64,000 bases of DNA from Manihot esculenta (taxonomy: Eukaryota > Streptophyta > Magnoliopsida > Malpighiales > Euphorbiaceae). This document shows, in pieces, positions 58,009 to 64,000 of this stretch; position 1 is the stretch's first letter, and every line of letters starts with the position of its first letter. The DNA lies in contig NC_035172.2 of NCBI RefSeq assembly GCF_001659605.2, positions 27,889,342-27,953,341 of the forward strand, given 5' to 3'. Under the pieces are notes generated by a model, which saw only the letters and a list, made by a program, of their open reading frames with translations, searched no databases and was not told the DNA's origin. The translations under genes and the position numbers were made by a program.

Positions 58009-59603
58009 ACTAAATCTAATAATAAAAAAATTAAATGGTAAGTTTTACTAAATTCTAAATTTTAAATTATAACTTATTAATGTCAACGCCTACTTTTACT
58101 AGGAGTGAAAAATTAATAATAACATGTCACAAACATGTATCTCTAATATATAATGTTCCTATCTTAAAATTGAATCGAGAGGGAAGAAGAATCGAGAGTA
58201 TGAGAATCAGGAAGGAGAAGAGAGAAAGGGGATTAGGGTTTGAAGTATCGGTTGTCGTATCAGTTCCTTTCCTTCTATTTTCTACTCACTTCTTGTTGGT
58301 TTATTTGATTTTTAGTGTTTCACTTCCCTTATCTTCCCGTGAGATAAGAAGGTTCGTATTTGGTGGCTCTCTCTCACTGTAGATGGCTATACTAGCATTT
58401 CTTTTTCTTGTTTGCTATATTTTTCAGGTTTCTGGTGCTGGAGTTGGCGAGGGAGATGATGTTGAGCTTGTGTTGAAGTTTTTTGACTTAAGCTTTTAGT
58501 GGGAAGGATTTACACATACATGACATCGATAACTCGAGACTGCATCAATATGTTCGGTGGCTACAACTTTTATCGTTTTTCTTCGGTCAGGCTTTGCGAC
58601 ATCTCCTCTATTGGTTTTGCTACTATCGGTGGCCGCTTCTCACTATTGGTCAAGTTATTCTTTGAGTGTGTGCTTGTTTGTGCTACAGTGGTATTTACAT
58701 TTTCTTTGTGTCTAATTTGGCAATCTTGGATCTATAGTCTTTGACCTTGGTTCTGTATTTTGCTTGTCTCGTTGGCGACTATAGTGAAGGTTTGGTGTTA
58801 TGCCAGTGCGACTTTATTTTTTTAGTTGTTTGGCTATGTCTGTTTGGTTATTTATTTTCTTCTATTTGGTTGTTGGTTAGATTTGTTATATTGATTTAAG
58901 TCTGTTCAGTTTGATTTGCTTTGTTTTGGTTTGATTTTTATTTTGATTTATTTTTGTTTGGCCCTTTGATATTTTTATATATCCTACTATATACTTTTGC
59001 CCTTTGAATTCTATTAATGCAACTCTAATTGCATGGTAAAAAATATATATTTTTTAAATAATATGCTTAAATGCCCATTAAAAGAAAATTACAATATAGT
59101 TTATTGTATGAAAAACTAATTAGTTAATGTTTAAGTTATAAAACATATATTAAAACATCTCTTTAAAAATTCATGCCATTAAATTGAAATATTATTATGG
59201 TTATCATTAACACTAAAAAGAGAGAAATTTTTTTATTTTAAAAATTAGTCTTTTATATATGAAAACCTTAAAAAAGAAAAAAAAAAAAAAGAGCAAGACT
59301 CTTTTTTCAATTACTAGTAATAACAGAAAACTTTTAATAATTTTTTAAGTTATAGAAATATTAAAATGATTAATTAATTAATTTTATGATATTATTGAAA
59401 GTAAATAGTAATTTTTTCCACAAAGAAAGAAAAGCAGCAAAGAAGTCATCGAAGAAAGTTGAAATGAAATAATTACAAGCACCCCAAGCCCATCTTTTTT
59501 TTTTTTTCAATTTAGAAATCGAAGCCCATTTATTAGTAATTATGAATTTTTAATTATCAAAATTTGCCATTAATATCAAATAAAAATAAAACTAAGAATC
59601 TCT
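58009..59603. other. AT-rich intergenic stretch, possible LINE 3' tail
   Basis: Frames at 58080-58382 and 58499-58744 have no recognisable domain. The T-rich stretch 58800-59030, ending TTCTATTAATGCAACTC and a short A run, looks like a plant LINE 3' untranslated region, but no coding part or target duplication was found. Confidence 0.3.
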
Positions 59604-59621
59604 CAATTTTTAAATAATTCT

Positions 59622-59713
59622 TTTTTTTTTTTTTAAAATAGGAGTAGGGGAGTCGAACCTTTGACCTCACAAGACTACAAAAATGCACTTTCTATAGGTT
59701 AAGACTCGGAGTG
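59622..59713 (-). mobile_element. Short SINE (tRNA-derived type)
   Basis: An 18-bp target duplication CAATTTTTAAATAATTCT at 59604-59621 and 59714-59731 brackets 92 bp. On the minus strand it contains GGTTCGACTCC, a perfect pol III B-box, and ends in a poly-A run (T run at 59621-59634). A clear A-box is not visible, so the 5' end may be truncated. Confidence 0.8.
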
Positions 59714-59731
59714 CAATTTTTAAATAATTCT

Positions 59732-60548
59732 AACATTGCTAAATCAATTTCATGAACATAATTTGAAGCATTAAAAAGAAAACGAAAGTTTGGGACTGTT
59801 GGGCTCCTCCGCCTGGAAATTGAGCAAGCTCAACATCATCCAGTATATAGTTTATTTTGCTTTTTATTGTGTTTATGTGATTTAATATTTTTTTTTTTCT
59901 TATTCAGGAGTTTGCAATGGTTGTTGATTGTTGATCAAGATAAAGGTCGATAATTTTTTTTGGTGCTAAAGTAGGATTGCCTCCGTTAGGCTATTCCATA
60001 ACCATTTAAAACTAAAAATGTCATAGGTAAGTTTTTCCTCCAGTGGACATTGGTTAGCCTTTGAAGCATGTGGTGGATGCTGTTGTTGGCCTTTTGGTGT
60101 TTAGAGGTGCAATTTCCTTTTGGTTTTTGTTGACGTTATTGATAGTGATTGTCTTATATAAAATATTATACGTTTAGATTTTTTTTTATTATTATATAAA
60201 AATAACTTAAATTATTATTGAATTGTTTATTAACTGATTTAAAATATTTATTTATAATTAAAGAGTGAATGGCTATTTTAAATTTGAAGGATTTAAACAA
60301 ACTCTTTTATTTAGTGAAGACTCACGTGACTCAAGGTCTAAAAGAGTCTTTTGCTTAAAATAAAAAATATATATATCATCGAACGAACGAAGCCGCAAGT
60401 TCTCAGCCGTTCTCGCCACCTTCCCCGATTCATATTAGAGCAAAAAATTTCGAAGCCACCATTTTGGTTTTAAGCTTTGGATTTTGAAGCCTGGCGTTGT
60501 CTCTAGGCCATTGCTCTTTCTCTGTCTCTGCGTCCCTTTCCTCTCCCG
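59732..60548. other. Upstream region of the PI-PLC gene
   Basis: It is AT-rich. The last 160 bases (60385 onward) become GC-richer and C/T-rich, like a 5' untranslated leader. ATATATAT at 60367-60374 is a possible TATA region, and CACGTG at 60325-60330 is a G-box. No other gene is seen. Confidence 0.4.
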
Positions 60549-63500
60549 ATGTATGGGATTTCGGAAATGAAGGTTTTCACTTCTTTCTTCTTCTTCTTCG
60601 CAATTCCTACTTTTTTTAAAAAATTTTTTTTCTGTGTACAGAGACCCATCAATGCATGTTTTTTTCTTCTGTTTGCAGGGATCAAATTCTTTCCCTATCT
60701 TCCATATCCAGCTTCTCTTCATTGGTTTTTGTCTCTTCGTCGCCCGTTGTTACAGTCTCAAGGTCTCTCTCGCTCTCTCTCTCTCTCTCATTATTGTCAG
60801 ATTAATTACCATTACAATCATATTTCATATCTTCCTATTTCGTGTTCCTTTGAATCGTACAGCTGGGAGAGACCTGCATGCCAGGTAGTGCTTGCGACCA
60901 TGGATTGCGATGCGAAACTTGCCCTGCAAATGGAAATACCCGACCCAGGTGTATCCGGATCCAGCCTTTGAACCCAATATCAAAAGTTGGTCCCTTTTAC
61001 GTATTTTTGGTTGTTAGTTTATTTGGTGCTTGATTAAAAGCCCAGCAGAAATGATGGGAAGTAATTATTGGTATTTGATTGCATGTGGTTGATCAGGTTA
61101 AAGGTCTGGCATTCAACAAATATTCATGGCTAACAACCCACAACTCTTACGCTCGTACGGACGCTAAATCGCCGGCGGGTACCGCGATAATATCTCCCAA
61201 GAATCAAGAGGACACCGTTACTAGTCAACTCGACGTAAGATAAACCAATTCTCTTCTGCACTTGGTCTTTAATTTATTTCTTAAAAAAAATTTAAATGAA
61301 TCTTTATAAAATCAAGACTTCTACGTCATTTAAAAAAAAATTCAAATTAAAAAAATTGATTTTTTTTTTCAATTTACAGAAGGGATAGATTCTAATTAAA
61401 TTAATTTAAGTCAATCTGCATTTAGTGGCAAAATTGCAAAATGAAATGCTATTGGCTCTCTAAAAATCTTCTTAATTTTCCCCATCCAATCTCACTGCAA
61501 AACACTATCGACAATCCTTAATACTCTCTAAAAATCTTCTTAATTTTCCCCATCCAATCTCGCTGCAAAAAACTATCGGCAATCCTTAATAAATTAGCAA
61601 TTTTAAAAGGTCTCTTGTACGTGAACTAATACCACAGCAGCTGCACAATCATATTGAAATTTAATTTTCTTCCGCCCTCTTTCCCAAGCCAATCTTAAAG
61701 TACCGTAAATCCTTCATAACTCTGCTTCCAAATGATCATGTCCATCCAAAGCAAGCGTAAATTGAAATGGTCTAATTTTAAAATCATGAATGACAAATGT
61801 TCATAATGTTATTGCCCATTTAGAAAAGGGTCGACAGATATTTTCTTTTGAATTTTCAAGCAATACTTCATTTCTAGTTCTTTATTTTTTTTTTCCTTTT
61901 TTCTCTAAATTAAATTAACTAATTTGTTTTTGCTGATCAAAATTGTATTCTCTTGCAGAATGGGGTGAGAGGTCTTATGCTAGACCTGTATGATTTCCAG
62001 AATGACATCTGGCTTTGTCACTCCTTCGGTGGTCAATGTTATGACTACACAGCATTTGTAAGTTCATCTCTTACAGCTATAGATATGTAAAACTACACTG
62101 CATTTAGTTTTACTGTTGCTCAGTTTCTATTCTACAATGGTCTAGTTTTGCTTTTCTTTTTTTTTTTTTTTGCTACTCCTATTGGCATTCAAATTTGATA
62201 TCTAATCTCGCAGTTTCCGAGACAATCCTAATATTGTTGAATTAAAACTCATTAATTTTGATTTTCCCCAGCAACCTGCCATCAACGTGCTAAAAGAGGT
62301 TGAGGCCTTTTTGGCTGCAAACCCATCAGAGATTGTCACAATTTTCATTGAGGATTATGTAGCGTCCCCATTAGGCTTGACCAAGGTTTTCAACGCATCT
62401 GGTCTTAGCAAATACTTCTTCCCTGCATCAAAGATGCCAAAGGGAGGTGAAGATTGGCCAACTGTGGATGCTATGGTCCAGAAGAATGAGCGCTTGGTGG
62501 TCTTTACTTCCAAAGCAGCTAAAGAAGCCTCTGAGGGCTTTGCTTTTCTTTGGAAATATGCGATAGAAAATAAATGTGAGTTTCTTTCTTCCTTGTTTTC
62601 AGTTACTATTTAGGTTGAAATCTCTATTTGGATATGAAAGAGCAAGTTTTGATCTTCACCATTAAATTGCAGATGGCGATCCGGGGTTGAAAGCTAGATC
62701 ATGTACAAATAGGGCCGAATCACCTCCCCTGAACACGCCAACTGTATCACTCTTTGTTCTAAACTATTTTCCGACTAGTCCCAATATATCAGAAGCTTGT
62801 TCGGCAAACTCATCTCCACTAAGTGCCATGGCCATCAATTGCTATGAAGCAGCTGGCAAACGGTGGCCAAACTTCATTGCTGTCGACTTTTATCAGGTAA
62901 TTGCTTCTTATGAATTGGCTATATATTCCAAATTTTTAATTGGTGGGAAAATTTTGGACATTAGTTTTATTACAGATTTTAAAAAAACAAAATCTTGTTG
63001 CAGAAGAATGATGGTGGGGGTGCCCCAGAAGTTGTGGATGAAATGAATGGTCACCTTACATGTGGATGTGGCAATATTGCCTACTGCAGGGTATGTACTA
63101 GTTCAGCCTATTGTCTTCAGCGAAAATTGATGTTCCTTTTCATTTTCTCACTATTTCATGCTTTTGCATCTTCATTTTCAAGATATTACATTCACTAATG
63201 TCCTACATTTCATGAGTTCAAGATTGATATGCAAACTGCAGACTTTTTATAACTGGCACTACTCAAGTTCTCATAATTTTGTATGATAAACTCACCCAAC
63301 TAGGATCATTTGGTAGATGTAATAACTGAGTTACTCCTACCTGAATTTTTGGCTATAATAATTTCTTTCATTTGTGTCTGGGCAGGCAAATGCACCAAGT
63401 GGTACATGCGATGTCCCCCCAATCTCTCCTCCTCCCCCTGCTTCTTCTGAAATCTTTTCTCCCCCTCCTCTTTCCCTAGACATTAATTATTCCAATACTA

Positions 63501-63565
63501 GAAAAGTCCAATTACGGTGGTTGTTGGGAACAATTTTGACCGTATTGCTGATATTGAGGTTGTAA
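60549..63565 (+). CDS. PI-PLC X domain-containing secreted protein (nine exons inferred)
   Basis: Proposed exons are 60549-60572, 60679-60762, 60863-60985, 61097-61234, 61959-62057, 62272-62575, 62673-62896, 63004-63090 and 63386-63565. All introns are GT-AG and all phases match, giving about 420 residues. The protein has a hydrophobic N-terminal signal ([13 protein letters not shown]), then a Cys-rich segment ([10 protein letters not shown]). The PI-PLC X core follows with catalytic-type His in WLTTHNSYA and WLCHSF, plus [11 protein letters not shown] and [11 protein letters not shown]. Another Cys-rich part ([11 protein letters not shown]), a PPPP-type linker and a hydrophobic tail ([14 protein letters not shown]) suggest a GPI anchor. 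Plant members of this family are about this length; their substrate is not well defined. The first exon is the weak point: an unspliced start at ATG 60652 also keeps frame. Confidence 0.9.
60763..60862 (+). repeat. (CT)n microsatellite at intron start of the PI-PLC gene
   Basis: The intron begins GTCTCTCTCGCTCTC and continues as a CT run to about 60790, giving a pyrimidine-rich 5' end. It ends CGTACAG at 60862. Confidence 0.7.
61456..61591 (+). repeat. 68-bp tandem duplication in a PI-PLC gene intron
   Basis: CTCTCTAAAAATCTTCTTAA starts at 61456 and 61524. The copies differ at a few positions (CACTGC/CGCTGC, ATCGAC/ATCGGC). It lies inside the 724-bp intron between exons 4 and 5. Confidence 0.88.
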
Positions 63566-64000
63566 TTATGCTCATGTTTATTCACACTCACATCAGAACA
63601 TTACATATAGATGAACAGTGTCTTGGTTGTGTCCTCGCATTGAGGGTTGTAGACTAGTCATTGAGAATGTCTTACGTCTGGTATACTTTTTATTTGTGTT
63701 GTCCTGTATTCTATATAATATGTAAATTGGAAGAAAAAAAATATTTAAAAGGAAAAAGTTTCTTTTTTCTTGTTCCTTAGATTGTACAATAATCTCTCAT
63801 TCTGTCCTGCTCTTTATCATCTAGTCCAATCTAATAATGATAGCAAACATGTTAAGATTACAGTTTTAACACATGCAAGTTAACATCAAGTAGAAGCCCT
63901 AATGATTTTGCAAAGAGATGCTTCATGTGACCTTAAGCATACATAACAGCCAAATACCCCAAATAATTGAAAGCCCTTCTCTATGGCAGGGCCAGCATAT
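63566..64000 (+). other. 3' flank of the PI-PLC gene
   Basis: It is AT-rich and probably contains the 3' untranslated region. The TATATAATATGTAAATTGG stretch near 63712 is a plausible poly(A) region. No further gene is visible before the window ends. Confidence 0.4.

Noticed and set aside
58080..58744. Two open frames of 100 and 81 codons as host genes
   Set aside because: They have AT/T-rich hydrophobic translations without recognisable domain, promoter or splice context; they are probably chance frames.

Overview
The window looks like nuclear DNA of a flowering plant, probably a eudicot. The evidence is nested LTR retrotransposons of plant-specific lineages, an L1-type LINE, a CACTA remnant, a SINE and one intron-rich plant gene. 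A woody or Euphorbiaceae-type genome would fit, but the species cannot be fixed from sequence alone.

Positions 1-51741 are a tower of retroelements. The oldest layer (E) is a plus-strand Ty3/gypsy element of the Tat type: RT, RNase H plus a second archaeal-type RNase H, integrase, a 106-bp tandem repeat and a long antisense accessory gene, with a 3' LTR near 51272-51741. It is cut into pieces by later arrivals. These are element B (plus strand, chromovirus/Tekay-like), a TG...CA element F, and LTRs J and H of one abundant family called the dyad family here. Element A (minus strand) sits in B's 5' LTR. Element C (minus strand, nearly intact pol) sits in B's 3' LTR. Element D (plus strand, dead interior, nearly identical LTRs) sits in C's 5' LTR. 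Solo LTR G sits in F, and solo LTR I sits in H. Exact 5-bp target duplications were read for C (CATGT), D (GATCA), J (AAAAT), G (TAGCA), H (GCAGG) and F (GATGA).

A, C, D, G, H, I and J share a roughly 2.2-kb LTR with unusual architecture. It has clusters of the 13-bp dyad TTCGGNNNCCGAA just upstream of a TATA box and again downstream. It has conserved splice-site consensus sequences bracketing about 1.2 kb, and a small array of hairpins whose arms change in a compensatory way between units. These LTR features are the most unusual content of the window.

Positions 51742-60548 are AT-rich intergenic DNA. They hold an internally deleted LINE (53278-54426), the 3' end of a CACTA transposon (to 58008), a 92-bp SINE (59622-59713), a few tandem duplications and long stretches with nothing recognisable.

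Positions 60549-63565 hold the only convincing host gene. It has nine inferred exons and encodes a secreted, probably GPI-anchored protein with a PI-PLC X domain. Its reading frame is intact across all the splice junctions proposed.
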